64,000 nucleotides of DNA from CAMDPA01 sp965223035. GTDB lineage: Bacteria > Pseudomonadota > Alphaproteobacteria > Rhizobiales > Hyphomicrobiaceae. The translations under genes were made by a program, and so were the position numbers. Below, piece after piece: positions 1-10,165 of this stretch. The stretch is taken from contig OZ244980.1 in assembly GCA_965223035.1 (NCBI GenBank), positions 3,968,001-4,032,000 of the forward strand, given 5' to 3'. Numbering within the stretch: the stretch's first letter is position 1; every line of letters starts with the position of its first letter. Below the pieces are notes generated by a model. That model was not told the DNA's origin and did no database searches. It was given only the letters and a program-made list of their open reading frames with translations.

Positions 1-2022
1 TGGTTGCCCAGATATCTCGTTGGCGTCTATGAGCTCGACATCAAGACTGCGGGTGTGCTGGCAGCCTTCTACTCCGTTCCTGCCAGCATTTTCAGGGCCT
101 ATGGTGGTCACCTCTCAGACCGCATCGGCGCGCGCAGAGTGATGTACTGGACCTTTGGCGTGTCCGCGATCTGCACATTCATGCTGTCCTATCCGAATAC
201 GGACTACGTGATCCACGGCGTCCGCGGCCCCATCGAGTTCTCCACCAATGTGGGTCTGATACCATTCATCTTTCTGGTGTTCGTGCTGGGCTTCTTCATG
301 AGTTTGGGCAAGGCGGCGGTCTACAAGCACATTCCGGTCTACTATCCCGATCATGTCGGCGCCGTGGGCGGAATCGTCGGTCTCGTTGGCGGGCTGGGCG
401 GCTTTGTCCTGCCAATTATGTTCGGCGTGATGCTCGATCTGACCGGCGTTTGGACGAGCTGCTTTATGTTGCTGTTCGGTTTGATCATCGTTGCTACCGT
501 TTGGATGCACTTCGCGATCCTTGTGATGGAGCGCGAGGCGCGCGAGACCAAACTTGAGGCACTGCCCGAACTTCCGGAAATGGCGGAGATTCATACGCCG
601 GCACAGCACGGCGCCCTGGCCGGCGTGATCGAGGAATGGCGCCCGGAGGACCGGGAGTTCTGGCAGACGAAGGGGCGGGCGATCGCCAACCGAAATCTGT
701 GGATCTCGATCCCGTGCTTGCTGTTGGCATTCTCCGTTTGGCTGGTGTGGAGTGTGGTGGTCGCCAAACTGCCGTCCATCGGCTTCAAATACACGACGGA
801 CGAGTTGTTCTGGCTGGCGGCCTTGCCGGGCCTGTCCGGTGCGACGCTGCGCATCTTCTATTCGTTCATGGTGCCGATCTTCGGCGGCAGGCTATGGACG
901 GCGGCATCAACGGCATCGCTGCTGATTCCGGCCTTCGGTATCGGATACGCAGTCCAGGATCCGCAGACGCCCTACTTCATCTTCCTCCTGCTGGCGCTGT
1001 TGTGCGGATTGGGCGGTGGCAACTTCGCATCGTCGATGTCCAACATCAGCTTCTTCTTCCCACGAGCTGAAAAGGGCAACGCGCTTGCACTCAATGCGGG
1101 TCTCGGGAATGCCGGCGTCAGCGTGATGCAGTTCGTCGTGCCACTGGTCATTACCGCAGGCGTGTTCGGCGCACTTGGTGGAGAGCCGCAGAAGCTCTCC
1201 GATGGTGGATCGCTTTGGCTGCAGAACGCCGGCTTTGTCTGGGTTCCCTTCATCGCCGCCGCGGCAATCGCGGCATGGCTTGGGATGAACGATCTGTCGA
1301 CGGCAAAAGCTTCGTTTGCCGAACAGTCGATCATCTTCCAGCGCAAGCACAACTGGATCATGTGCTGGCTTTACACGGGCACCTTCGGGTCCTTCATCGG
1401 ATATTCCGCCGGTTTTCCGCTGCTCGCCAAGACCCAGTTCCCGGAGGTGAATTCCCTGCAATTCGTGTTCCTTGGACCGCTGGTGGGTGCGCTATCGCGC
1501 GCCGCTACCGGGTGGATATCGGACAAGTACGGCGGCGGGCGCGTTACCTACTGGACGTTTGCCTTGATGATCGTCGCGGTCGCGGGTGTGCTCTACTTCC
1601 TGGGTATCAAGGATCAGCCGGGGGCATTCTGGGGCTTCTTTGCGATGTTCATGATCCTGTTCTTTGCAACAGGTGTTGGCAATGCGTCGACGTTCCAGAT
1701 GATCCCGATCATCATGCGGTCCGAGATCTACCGCCTGATGCCGGATCTGTCCGTGGAGGAGAAGCTTCGCCAGTCAGAGAAGGAAAGTGCGGCAATCATC
1801 GGCTTCACCTCCGCAATTGCTGCTTATGGTGCCTTTTTCATTCCGAAAGCCTACGGAACATCGATCTCGATGACCGGCGGACCACAGGCTGCGTTGTGGG
1901 CCTTCCTCGTGTTCTACGTCTCCTGCTTGCTGGTGACCTGGTGGTTCTACACGCGGCCGGGCGGGCTTCTGCACGACATCGAACGAGGCGGTTCAGCCTC
2001 ATCGCCCCAGCCCGCCCAATAA
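1..2022 (+). CDS. narK: NarK1-NarK2 fused nitrate/nitrite transporter, 5' end cut by window
   Basis: Inner-membrane MFS carrier that imports nitrate and exports nitrite for nitrate respiration. The frame is open from base 1, so the start lies upstream; 673 codons are visible. Two MFS modules are seen. The first (residues about 1-190) is the C-terminal part of a NarK-type unit with a glycine-rich segment near residue 125 (VGGIVGLVGGLGGF). After a hydrophilic linker (about 190-225), a second, complete module runs to about 660 and has its own nitrate signature (GLGGGNFASSMSNISFFFP, near 340). Known fusions of this type (for example in Paracoccus) are about 900 residues, so roughly 230 are missing. 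In that family NarK1 is proton-linked nitrate uptake and NarK2 nitrate/nitrite exchange. It lies 52 bases before narG on the same strand and is the probable first gene of the operon. Confidence 0.93.
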   Translation, partial: WLPRYLVGVYELDIKTAGVLAAFYSVPASIFRAYGGHLSDRIGARRVMYWTFGVSAICTFMLSYPNTDYVIHGVRGPIEFSTNVGLIPFIFLVFVLGFFMSLGKAAVYKHIPVYYPDHVGAVGGIVGLVGGLGGFVLPIMFGVMLDLTGVWTSCFMLLFGLIIVATVWMHFAILVMEREARETKLEALPELPEMAEIHTPAQHGALAGVIEEWRPEDREFWQTKGRAIANRNLWISIPCLLLAFSVWLVWSVVVAKLPSIGFKYTTDELFWLAALPGLSGATLRIFYSFMVPIFGGRLWTAASTASLLIPAFGIGYAVQDPQTPYFIFLLLALLCGLGGGNFASSMSNISFFFPRAEKGNALALNAGLGNAGVSVMQFVVPLVITAGVFGALGGEPQKLSDGGSLWLQNAGFVWVPFIAAAAIAAWLGMNDLSTAKASFAEQSIIFQRKHNWIMCWLYTGTFGSFIGYSAGFPLLAKTQFPEVNSLQFVFLGPLVGALSRAATGWISDKYGGGRVTYWTFALMIVAVAGVLYFLGIKDQPGAFWGFFAMFMILFFATGVGNASTFQMIPIIMRSEIYRLMPDLSVEEKLRQSEKESAAIIGFTSAIAAYGAFFIPKAYGTSISMTGGPQAALWAFLVFYVSCLLVTWWFYTRPGGLLHDIERGGSASSPQPAQ

Positions 2023-2074
2023 GCAGCAGCGCTCGCGCCGGACTGCGGTCCGGCGCCACCGCGGGAGCAAGCTC

Positions 2075-5000
2075 ATGAGTCACTTCCTTGATCGCCTCAC
2101 CTTCTTCAACCGTGTCATCGGCGAGTTCTCGGATGGTCACGGCATCACCACGGCGGAGGACCGCACGTGGGAGGACGCCTACCGTAAGCGTTGGGCAAGC
2201 GACAAGATCGTCCGCTCCACGCACGGGGCCAATTGCACAGGCTCGTGCTCGTGGAAAATCTATGTGAAAGGCGGCATCGTCACATGGGAGACGCAGCAGA
2301 CGGACTATCCGCGCACTCGCCCAGACCTGCCGAACCACGAGCCCCGCGGCTGCTCGCGGGGTGCCAGCTATAGCTGGTATCTCTATTCAGGTAACCGCGT
2401 GAAATATCCGCTGGTGCGCTCGCGGCTCGTCCGCCTCTGGAGGGAAGCGCGCAAGACTTTGCAGCCTGTTGCTGCCTGGGCCTCGATCGTCGAGGATCCG
2501 GCTAAGCGCGCCTCCTACACCAAAAAGCGCGGCCATGGCGGGTTCGTGCGCGCAAGCTGGGACGAAGTGACCCAGATCGTGGCCGCGGCCAACGCCTATA
2601 CGATCAAAACGCACGGTCCGGATCGTATCCTTGGCTTCTCGCCGATCCCGGCAATGTCGATGGTCTCCTACGCGGCCGGCTCGCGCTACCTTTCGCTGCT
2701 CGGCGGCGTGAGCATGTCGTTTTACGACTGGTACTGCGACCTTCCGCCGGCCAGCCCGCAGACGTGGGGCGAGCAGACAGACGTGCCGGAATCGGCCGAC
2801 TGGTACAATTCCGGTTTTCTGATTCTGTGGGGCTCGAACGTGCCTCAGACGCGCACGCCTGATGCCCACTTCTACACCGAGGTCCGCTACAAGGGGACCA
2901 AGAGCGTCGTCATCTGCCCGGACTATTCAGAAGCCTCCAAGTTCGCCGACATGTGGCTCAGCGTGAAGCAGGGCACGGATGCTGCTCTGGCGATGGCGAT
3001 GGGACATGTGATCCTGCGCGAGTTCCATGTCGAACGTCAGGTGCCGTATTTCGAGGACTACGTCCGGAAATACTCCGACATGCCGATGTTGGTGCGGCTC
3101 GTCAAGCAGGGCGGGCATCTGGTGGCGGATCGAATGGTTCGCGCTTCAGACTTCGCTGACGCCCTCGGTGAGGCTAACAATCCTGATTGGAAGACAGTTG
3201 CTGTCGATGAAGCAACCGGAAAGATCGTTGTGCCCAACGGCTCGGTCGGATTTCGCTGGGGCGAAAAGGGCAAGTGGAACCTGGAAGAAAAGTCGGGCGA
3301 CGGCGCATCGACAAAGCTGTGTCTTTCGCTCGACGCAGTGAAGGACGAGGTTGCCGTAGTCGCGTTCCCGTATTTCGGTAACATCGAGCACGACCATTTC
3401 ACCGGCACTCAGCATCCGGGCATTCTGCCGCGCAATGTACCGGTCAAGCGGGTAGCACTGAAGGACGGCGAGGCGCTGGTTGCGTCCGTCTACGACCTGT
3501 TTCTCGCAAACTATGGCCTCGACCGCGGGTTCGGCGGCGAGCATGTCGCCAATGACTATGACGCGATGGAGCCGGGCACGCCGGCATGGGCGGAAAGCAT
3601 CTCAGGCGTGCCACGCGACCAGATCATTCAGGTTGCGCGCGAGTTCGCCCTAAATGCAGAAAAGACCAATGGCCGCTCGATGGTCATCATCGGCGCTGCC
3701 ATGAACCACTGGTATCACGCCGACATGAACTATCGCGGCGTGATCAATCTGTTGGTGATGTGCGGCTGTGTCGGGCAGTCCGGCGGTGGCTGGTCGCATT
3801 ATGTCGGGCAGGAAAAACTCAGGCCGCAGTCGGGCTGGCTGCCGCTCGCGTTCGCCCTCGACTGGGGCCGGCCGCCGCGCCAGCAGAACTCCACCTCGTG
3901 CTGGTATGCACATACCGATCAATGGCGCTACGAGACGCTCGAGGTTGGTGAGATCGTATCGCCCACAGCGCCGCCGGGCCCGTGGGATGGCGTGCTGATC
4001 GACTACAATGCGCGGGCGGAGCGTATGGGCTGGCTGCCATCGGCCCCGCAGCTGGAGACCAATCCGCTCGAGGTCGGCAAGGCCGTCGCGGCGAGCGGCA
4101 AGGAGGCGCCGGCGTATGTGGCCGCAGCTTTGAAATCCGGCGACCTCAAGATGAGCTGTCACGATCCGGATAACCCGAAAAACTGGCCGCGCAATCTTTT
4201 CGTATGGCGCTCCAACCTGCTCGGCTCCTCCGGCAAGGGACACGAATATTTCCTCAAGCACCTGCTTGGCACATCGCACGGCGTGATGGGTAAGGATCTG
4301 GGTGAGGTCGGAGCGAAGAAGCCGAAAGAGGTGTCATGGCGCGAGGAGGCTCCGGAAGGCAAGCTCGACCTGCTCGTCACGCTCGACTTCCGTATGTCGA
4401 CGACGTGCGTCTACTCAGACATCGTGCTGCCGACCGCGACCTGGTACGAGAAGAACGATCTCAATACGTCCGACATGCACCCCTTTATCCATCCGCTGAC
4501 CGGTGCGGTGGACCCGGTTTGGGAGGCGCGCAGTGATTGGGACATCTACAAGAGCATCGCGAAGAAGTTCTCCGAGGTCGCACCGGAAGTGCTCGGCGTG
4601 GAGAGGGACGTCGTGCTCACTCCGATCATGCACGACAGCCCGGGCGAGATTGCGCAGGCACTCGACGTGAAAGACTGGAAGCGTGGCGAATGCGATCCCA
4701 TACCGGGTAAGACCATGCCGGGTGTGGCCGTCGTGGAGCGCGATTACCCGAACATCTACATGCGCTTTACCGCACTCGGGCCGCTCATGGACAAGCTCGG
4801 CAACGGTGCCAAAGGCATGGCGTGGAACACCAGCCACGAGGTCGAGCTGCTGAAGCGGTTGAACGGCGAGGTGATCGAGGACGGGCCGACCAAGGGCCTT
4901 GCCAGGATCGACAGCGACATCGATGCAGCGGAAGTCATCCTGTCGCTCGCGCCGGAGACCAACGGAGAGGTCGCGGTCAAGGCGTGGGACGCCCTGTCTC

Positions 5001-5791
5001 AGACGACGGGGCGGGATCACACGCATCTTGCCAAGCCGAAAGAGGACGAAAAGATCCGCTTCCGCGACGTCGTCGCACAACCAAGAAAAATCATATCCTC
5101 GCCGATCTGGTCGGGACTGGAGAGCGAGAAGGTCTGCTACAACGCCGGCTATACCAACGTGCATGAGCTGATACCGTGGCGCACGCTGTCCGGACGCCAA
5201 CAGCTTTACCAGGATCATCTGTGGATGCGCGCCTTTGGAGAGGCGCTGATGTCCTATCGTCCGCCGATCGATACGCGCTCGGTCAAGCCGGTGATCGACC
5301 GCAAACCCAACGGTCATACACAGATCGTGCTGAACTTCATCACGCCGCACCAGAAGTGGGGCATCCACTCCACCTACACCGACAACCTGATGATGCTCAC
5401 GCTGTCTCGCGGCGGGCCGATCGTGTGGCTGTCGGAGAAAGATGCAGCCAAAGCGGGCATCGCCGACAACGACTGGGTCGAGGCATTCAACTCCAATGGT
5501 GCCCTCGTCGCGCGCGCGGTCGTCTCCCAGCGCATGAAGGAGGGCACGCTCTTCATGTATCACGCGCAGGAAAAGACCGTGAACGTGCCGGGCTCCGAAA
5601 TGACCGGCAATCGCGGCGGAATTCACAACTCCGTCACCCGCGCTGTCGTAAAGCCCACACACATGATCGGCGGCTATGCGCAGCAGAGCTACGGCTTCAA
5701 CTACTACGGAACAATCGGCACCAATCGTGACGAATTCGTTGTGGTTCGGAAACTGGCCAATGTCGACTGGCTCGAGCGGCCCGCGAGCTAA
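2075..5791 (+). CDS. narG: Respiratory nitrate reductase alpha subunit
   Basis: Catalytic molybdo-bis-MGD subunit that reduces nitrate to nitrite on the cytoplasmic face of the inner membrane, in the NarGHI complex. It has 1238 residues, the usual NarG length. The N-terminal FS0 [4Fe-4S] site is seen as His50, Cys54, Cys58 and Cys93, the His-Cys3 pattern of NarG. The aspartate region that ligates molybdenum follows (WGEQTDVPESADWYNSG, about residue 230). The ATG is preceded by GGGAG. The C-terminus contains the molydopterin dinucleotide-binding fold (about 1080-1220). It is followed by narH after 14 bases. Membrane-bound Nar type, not Nap, because there is no Tat leader for periplasmic export and narHJI follow. 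Confidence 0.98.
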   Translation: MSHFLDRLTFFNRVIGEFSDGHGITTAEDRTWEDAYRKRWASDKIVRSTHGANCTGSCSWKIYVKGGIVTWETQQTDYPRTRPDLPNHEPRGCSRGASYSWYLYSGNRVKYPLVRSRLVRLWREARKTLQPVAAWASIVEDPAKRASYTKKRGHGGFVRASWDEVTQIVAAANAYTIKTHGPDRILGFSPIPAMSMVSYAAGSRYLSLLGGVSMSFYDWYCDLPPASPQTWGEQTDVPESADWYNSGFLILWGSNVPQTRTPDAHFYTEVRYKGTKSVVICPDYSEASKFADMWLSVKQGTDAALAMAMGHVILREFHVERQVPYFEDYVRKYSDMPMLVRLVKQGGHLVADRMVRASDFADALGEANNPDWKTVAVDEATGKIVVPNGSVGFRWGEKGKWNLEEKSGDGASTKLCLSLDAVKDEVAVVAFPYFGNIEHDHFTGTQHPGILPRNVPVKRVALKDGEALVASVYDLFLANYGLDRGFGGEHVANDYDAMEPGTPAWAESISGVPRDQIIQVAREFALNAEKTNGRSMVIIGAAMNHWYHADMNYRGVINLLVMCGCVGQSGGGWSHYVGQEKLRPQSGWLPLAFALDWGRPPRQQNSTSCWYAHTDQWRYETLEVGEIVSPTAPPGPWDGVLIDYNARAERMGWLPSAPQLETNPLEVGKAVAASGKEAPAYVAAALKSGDLKMSCHDPDNPKNWPRNLFVWRSNLLGSSGKGHEYFLKHLLGTSHGVMGKDLGEVGAKKPKEVSWREEAPEGKLDLLVTLDFRMSTTCVYSDIVLPTATWYEKNDLNTSDMHPFIHPLTGAVDPVWEARSDWDIYKSIAKKFSEVAPEVLGVERDVVLTPIMHDSPGEIAQALDVKDWKRGECDPIPGKTMPGVAVVERDYPNIYMRFTALGPLMDKLGNGAKGMAWNTSHEVELLKRLNGEVIEDGPTKGLARIDSDIDAAEVILSLAPETNGEVAVKAWDALSQTTGRDHTHLAKPKEDEKIRFRDVVAQPRKIISSPIWSGLESEKVCYNAGYTNVHELIPWRTLSGRQQLYQDHLWMRAFGEALMSYRPPIDTRSVKPVIDRKPNGHTQIVLNFITPHQKWGIHSTYTDNLMMLTLSRGGPIVWLSEKDAAKAGIADNDWVEAFNSNGALVARAVVSQRMKEGTLFMYHAQEKTVNVPGSEMTGNRGGIHNSVTRAVVKPTHMIGGYAQQSYGFNYYGTIGTNRDEFVVVRKLANVDWLERPAS

Positions 5792-5805
5792 GGGGAATAT
5801 AGATC

Positions 5806-7332
5806 ATGAAAATCCGCGCCCAAGTCGCGATGGTGCTGAACCTCGACAAGTGCATCGGGTGTCACACCTGTTCGGTGACCTGCAAGAACGTTTGGACCAA
5901 TCGCGAAGGTATGGAATACGCTTGGTTCAACAACGTCGAGACCAAGCCCGGCATAGGATATCCGAAGCAATGGGAGAACCAGAAACGTTGGAACGGCGGC
6001 TGGAAACGAAAGGCCAACGGCAAGCTGGAGCCGAAGATTGGCAGCAAGTGGCGTGTGCTGGCCAACATCTTCGCCAATCCGGACATGCCGGAGATCGACG
6101 ATTACTACGAGCCGTTCACGTTCGACTACGAGCATCTGCAAAAGGCGCCGGAGCTGGACGCCTTCCCGACCGCGCGGCCGCGCTCACTGATCACCGGCGA
6201 GCGCATGGAGAAGATCGAGTGGGGTCCGAACTGGGAGGAGATCCTCGGCGGCGAATTTTCCAAGCGCTCCGAGGACTACAATTTCGAAGGCGTACAAAAG
6301 GAGATCTTCGGCCAGTTCGAGAACACCTTCATGATGTACCTGCCGAGGCTGTGCGAGCACTGCCTCAATCCGTCCTGCGTGGCCGCCTGCCCGTCGGGCG
6401 CAATCTACAAGCGCGAGGAGGACGGCATCGTTCTCATCGACCAGGAGAAGTGTCGCGGCTGGCGCATGTGCGTCTCGGGCTGCCCCTACAAAAAGATCTA
6501 TTTCAACTGGTCGAGCGGCAAATCGGAGAAATGCATTCTCTGTTATCCGCGTATCGAAGCCGGCCAGCCGACGGTGTGCTCGGAGACCTGCGTGGGGCGC
6601 ATCCGCTACCTCGGCGTTGTGCTCTACGATGCAGATCGCATCGAGCAGGCTGCGAGCCACGCTGACGAGCGCTCGCTTTACGAGGCACAACTTGCCATCT
6701 TCAAGGATCCCAATGATCCCGTAGTGATCGCGCAAGCGCGCAAGGACGGCGTTCCGGAAAGTTGGCTCGAGGCCGCCAAACGCTCACCAATCTGGAAGAT
6801 GGCGATGGAGTGGCGCGTCGCATTCCCGCTGCATCCGGAATACCGCACGCTGCCGATGGTCTGGTATGTGCCGCCGCTGTCTCCGATTCAGTCGGCTGCC
6901 GAAGCCGGCAAGATGGGCAGCGACGGCGGCATGCCCGATGTGCGCAGCCTTCGCATACCGCTGCGCTATCTCGCCAACCTGTTGACTGCGGGCAACGAGG
7001 AACCTGTCGCGCGCGGCCTGGAGCGAATGATTGCCATGCGCAGCTACATGCGTGCCAAGACGGTCGACGGCGTCATCGACGAAAAAATCGCGACCCGCGT
7101 CGGCCTCAAGGGTTCGCAGATCGAGGAGATGTACCATGTGATGGCGATCGCCAACTACGAGGATCGTTTCGTCATTCCGACAACGCATCGCGAACTCGGC
7201 GAGGACGCCTATGAGCTGCGCGGCAATTGCGGCTTCTCATTCGGCGGCGATTGCTCCGATGGCCGAACGGCCGGCGTCAACCTCTTCGGCGGCCGCTCTC
7301 GCGCACCCCGCAAGACAGAGGAGAACGTCTGA
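5806..7332 (+). CDS. narH: Respiratory nitrate reductase beta subunit
   Basis: Electron-transfer subunit with four iron-sulfur clusters that carries electrons from NarI heme b to NarG. It has 508 residues. Cysteine groups are visible at C16/C19/C22/C26, C183/C186/C191/C195, C216/C222/C226 and C243/C246 onward. In the third group Trp219 stands where a cysteine would be, the hallmark that makes this cluster [3Fe-4S] in NarH. The start ATG is 14 bases after narG. Its TGA stop overlaps the narJ start (TGATG), which indicates translational coupling. Confidence 0.98.
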   Translation: MKIRAQVAMVLNLDKCIGCHTCSVTCKNVWTNREGMEYAWFNNVETKPGIGYPKQWENQKRWNGGWKRKANGKLEPKIGSKWRVLANIFANPDMPEIDDYYEPFTFDYEHLQKAPELDAFPTARPRSLITGERMEKIEWGPNWEEILGGEFSKRSEDYNFEGVQKEIFGQFENTFMMYLPRLCEHCLNPSCVAACPSGAIYKREEDGIVLIDQEKCRGWRMCVSGCPYKKIYFNWSSGKSEKCILCYPRIEAGQPTVCSETCVGRIRYLGVVLYDADRIEQAASHADERSLYEAQLAIFKDPNDPVVIAQARKDGVPESWLEAAKRSPIWKMAMEWRVAFPLHPEYRTLPMVWYVPPLSPIQSAAEAGKMGSDGGMPDVRSLRIPLRYLANLLTAGNEEPVARGLERMIAMRSYMRAKTVDGVIDEKIATRVGLKGSQIEEMYHVMAIANYEDRFVIPTTHRELGEDAYELRGNCGFSFGGDCSDGRTAGVNLFGGRSRAPRKTEENV

Positions 7333-8084
7333 TGGCACGCACATTCAAAGTGCTGTCGGCGCTGCTGAGCTATCCGAGCGAGGCGATCATTACCGCAGTG
7401 CCGGACATGAAGCTGGTGCTGCGCTCGGAGGCCTTAATCGGTCCGCGGCGGATCGAAAGGCTCGAGGTGCTGCTCGACGAGCTCGCCTCGCTCGACCTCT
7501 ATGATCTTCAGGAACGCTATGGGCTGCTGTTCGATCGTACACGCTCACTGTCGCTTCATCTGTTCGAGCACGTCCATGGCGAAAGTCGCGCCCGGGGCCA
7601 GGCGATGGTCGACCTGATGCAGGTTTACAACCGCGCTGGAATGGAAATCGAAGCAAGCGAGCTGCCCGACTATCTGCCGCTGTTCCTGGAGTTCCTGTCG
7701 ACGCAGCCGCTCCCTGATGCGCTCGATCTGTTGTCGCAGCCAGCACACATCCTTGCCGCGCTGGCGGAACGTCTGAGGAAGCGCAAGTCGTCCTACTCCG
7801 CGGTTCTCGATGTACTAGCACAGCTCGCCGATGCCGACCCGGATACGGCAGAGGTGCGCCGGCTCGTCGAACTGCCTGACGACGATCCCAACGATCTGGA
7901 AGCGCTCGACGCCCAGTGGATCGATGAGGAGGTCAGCTTTGGTCCCGGTGCGCGGGATGCCTGCGGGTCGGGCGGCCTCATTTCGAAGTTGCGCGCCGGA
8001 TCCCGTCCGGCACCGGGAATGGAGGCGCCGACCTCGCCAGGCCCCCGCACAGTCGTCAGCCATTCCGCTTCACGCACGCGATAG
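7332..8084 (+). CDS. narJ: Nitrate reductase assembly chaperone
   Basis: Cytoplasmic chaperone of the TorD/NarJ family that holds apo-NarGH for molybdenum-cofactor insertion and membrane docking. It has 250 residues. The ATG at 7332 overlaps the narH stop; the frame is open further upstream inside narH, but that extension is only a shadow of narH. All-alpha, acidic middle part with the conserved DYLPLFLEFL motif (about residue 115). The last 40 residues are rich in Gly, Ser, Pro and Arg and look disordered. It lies between narH and narI, the usual order. Confidence 0.95.
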   Translation: MARTFKVLSALLSYPSEAIITAVPDMKLVLRSEALIGPRRIERLEVLLDELASLDLYDLQERYGLLFDRTRSLSLHLFEHVHGESRARGQAMVDLMQVYNRAGMEIEASELPDYLPLFLEFLSTQPLPDALDLLSQPAHILAALAERLRKRKSSYSAVLDVLAQLADADPDTAEVRRLVELPDDDPNDLEALDAQWIDEEVSFGPGARDACGSGGLISKLRAGSRPAPGMEAPTSPGPRTVVSHSASRTR

Positions 8085-8096
8085 GGAGCCCCGAAT

Positions 8097-8810
8097 ATGC
8101 GCGACACTCTGTTTCACATCCTGTTCGTCTGGTATCCCTACGTCTGCATCGGGTTCTTCGTCGTCGGCTCATTGTTTCGCTTCGAGCGTGACCAGTACTC
8201 CTGGCGGGCGTCGTCGAGCCAATTGCTGAGACGTCGGCAGCTCGTATGGGGCTCCAACCTTTTTCATTTCGGTATCATCTTCCTGTTTGTCGGCCACCTG
8301 ATCGGCCTGTTGACGCCGCACGCGCTGTACACGCTCTTCATCACTGTCGAGCAGAAGCAGCTGCTAGCGATCACGGCAGGCGGCATCGCGGGCGCAGCAT
8401 GTTTCGTCGGTCTGACTCTCCTGTTGCATCGCCGGTTGTTCGACCCGCGAATTCGAGTAACCTCGACAACGATGGATATGACGATCCTGATCGTCCTGTG
8501 GATTCAGCTCGTACTCGGGCTGGTCACGCTGCCGACCTCGCTTGCGCATCTGGACGGCTCGGTCATGCTCAAGCTGTCGGAGTGGGCGCAAGGCGTGATC
8601 ACACTGCAGCCCGGCGGGGCTGAGCTGCTCAAGGATGTTCCCTGGCACTACCTCGCACATCTTGTTCTGGGCATGACGATCTTCTTGCTGTTCCCGTTTT
8701 CCCGGCTGGTTCACATCTGGTCCGCTCCTGTCGGGTATCTGGGTAGGACTGGCTATCAGGTGGTGCGTACGAACCGATCCCAATCCGCTCGCACACATCC
8801 GGCGGAGTAG
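8097..8810 (+). CDS. narI: Respiratory nitrate reductase gamma subunit (cytochrome b)
   Basis: Membrane anchor and quinol oxidase of NarGHI. It has 237 residues and five hydrophobic segments. Two His-containing helices expected to ligate the two b hemes are visible: HFGIIFLFVGHLIGLLTPH around residues 56-74 and a C-terminal pair in HYLAHLVLGM and SRLVH around 180-205. It begins 12 bases after narJ; the next gene begins 3 bases after its stop. Confidence 0.96.
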   Translation: MRDTLFHILFVWYPYVCIGFFVVGSLFRFERDQYSWRASSSQLLRRRQLVWGSNLFHFGIIFLFVGHLIGLLTPHALYTLFITVEQKQLLAITAGGIAGAACFVGLTLLLHRRLFDPRIRVTSTTMDMTILIVLWIQLVLGLVTLPTSLAHLDGSVMLKLSEWAQGVITLQPGGAELLKDVPWHYLAHLVLGMTIFLLFPFSRLVHIWSAPVGYLGRTGYQVVRTNRSQSARTHPAE

Positions 8811-8813
8811 CCC

Positions 8814-9677
8814 ATGACCACCGTCTATCAGGCCGCCGATCCGAGCGCGGATATCCGCTTCGCCCAGCTTGAGACTGTTTCGGTATCTGGCAAGGTCATC
8901 CCTGCCGCTTCTATTGCGAGAGAAATGCAGCACCACGAAGCAGCAACGCCGCTGGACGCCTGGAACAATGCAGCTCGCGCGCTGGTCGTGCGCGAACTGC
9001 TGCTTCAGGAGGCGCAAAGGTTGGGATTGACACCTGTTCCGCGTGGCGACGACGATGGCCGGATGGAAACGGACGAGGAAGCGCTGATACGGGAGGTGAC
9101 GGAACGACAGATCTCCTCGCCCGCGCCCAGCGACGCGGAATGCCATCGCTACTACGAGCGGAACCTTGATCGGTTCCGTTCTGCCGACATTTTCGAAGCA
9201 TCGCATATTCTGCTGGCCGCGCGGCCGGACGATAGGCAAGGCAGGGCCCGGGCGAAACAGATGGCGGACGGTTTGCTGTTGGAACTCGTTGATCACCCGG
9301 AACGCTTCGAAGGACTTGCCCGCCGGTTCTCTGACTGCCCCTCACGCGCCACCGCTGGCAACCTCGGTCAAATCAGGAACGGCGACACAGTCCCGGAGTT
9401 CGACCGCGCACTTGCGAGCCTCAGTCCCGGATCAATCTCAACACAGCCGATAAAGACACGCTACGGTTTTCACATTGTAAGGTTGGACACTCGCATCGAA
9501 GGCCGGCTGCTTCCTTTCAATCTCGTACGCGAGAGAATCGCAGCCTATTTGACCGAGCGGATCGCTCGACTGGCCACTGCACAATATTTGGCGCTTCTCG
9601 CGTCACGAACGGGCATCGAAGGCGTCGAACTGCCGACGCCAGCCGACCTCGGCGTGTTGCCGCAAAGCAGCGGGTGA
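8814..9677 (+). CDS. Parvulin-type peptidyl-prolyl cis-trans isomerase in the nar operon
   Basis: A 287-residue PpiC/rotamase-domain protein. The N-terminal about 110 residues form an alpha-helical region like the NifM/SurA chaperone arm (VVRELLLQEAQRLGL). The parvulin core spans about 122-225 with the typical ASHILL, GNLG and YGFHIVRLD motifs. No signal peptide is seen, so it is probably cytoplasmic. It is translated directly after narI (3-base gap). Parvulins at this position occur in nar operons of other proteobacteria and are thought to help mature the reductase, much as NifM does for nitrogenase iron protein; the exact role here is inferred from context. Confidence 0.88.
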   Translation: MTTVYQAADPSADIRFAQLETVSVSGKVIPAASIAREMQHHEAATPLDAWNNAARALVVRELLLQEAQRLGLTPVPRGDDDGRMETDEEALIREVTERQISSPAPSDAECHRYYERNLDRFRSADIFEASHILLAARPDDRQGRARAKQMADGLLLELVDHPERFEGLARRFSDCPSRATAGNLGQIRNGDTVPEFDRALASLSPGSISTQPIKTRYGFHIVRLDTRIEGRLLPFNLVRERIAAYLTERIARLATAQYLALLASRTGIEGVELPTPADLGVLPQSSG

Positions 9678-10100
9678 TGAAATCGGTGGGGCAATCGATC
9701 TGCTGATATCTTTAGCGTATGGATTGCGTCCGGTTATAGGGCGCATGTCCAAGAATTGAGTGGCGCGACCATCAATGTCGCGGGTGATGCAGTGGCGCAG
9801 GCAGGCTTGGCTGTAGCCCATCCGTTTCCGTGTTGTCGCCGGCAAGGCAGTACTGTCAGCTGATTGAGCCCCAGCCGCCAAAGCAACCCGACCTTTCGAC
9901 CTTCCGCAACCGGGTCAAAACTCACCGTCGCGCGGCAGCCGCGTTGACGGAAGCTGTCCCCCAAAAAGCCGACATCGTAATGCGATGCAGCGAGCCATCC
10001 GGGCCGGGCGAGCCGGTTGGCCACGGCGTCAATTTCCGCCAGGTTCCTATGGTTCGAACAGTTGCCCTGCGAGAGGCGGACTTGGCTGGGCGATGGCATC
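9678..10100. other. Intergenic stretch between nar operon and IS element
   Basis: No gene recognised. Frames on both strands are short or interrupted, and the only long minus-strand frame crosses into the insertion element. The region should hold the 3' end of the nar transcript. It may contain decayed DNA left by earlier rearrangement, but nothing identifiable remains. Confidence 0.5.
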
Positions 10101-10165
10101 TGACGTGCTCCCCTGAAAGATCCTCGTTTGTGGGTTAGTCTGTTGCCGATTTGAGGAGGCAGACG

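Noticed and set aside
4415..5662. Long minus-strand frame opposite narG (415 codons)
   Set aside because: Antisense shadow of a GC-rich gene; its composition is odd and it has no family resemblance.
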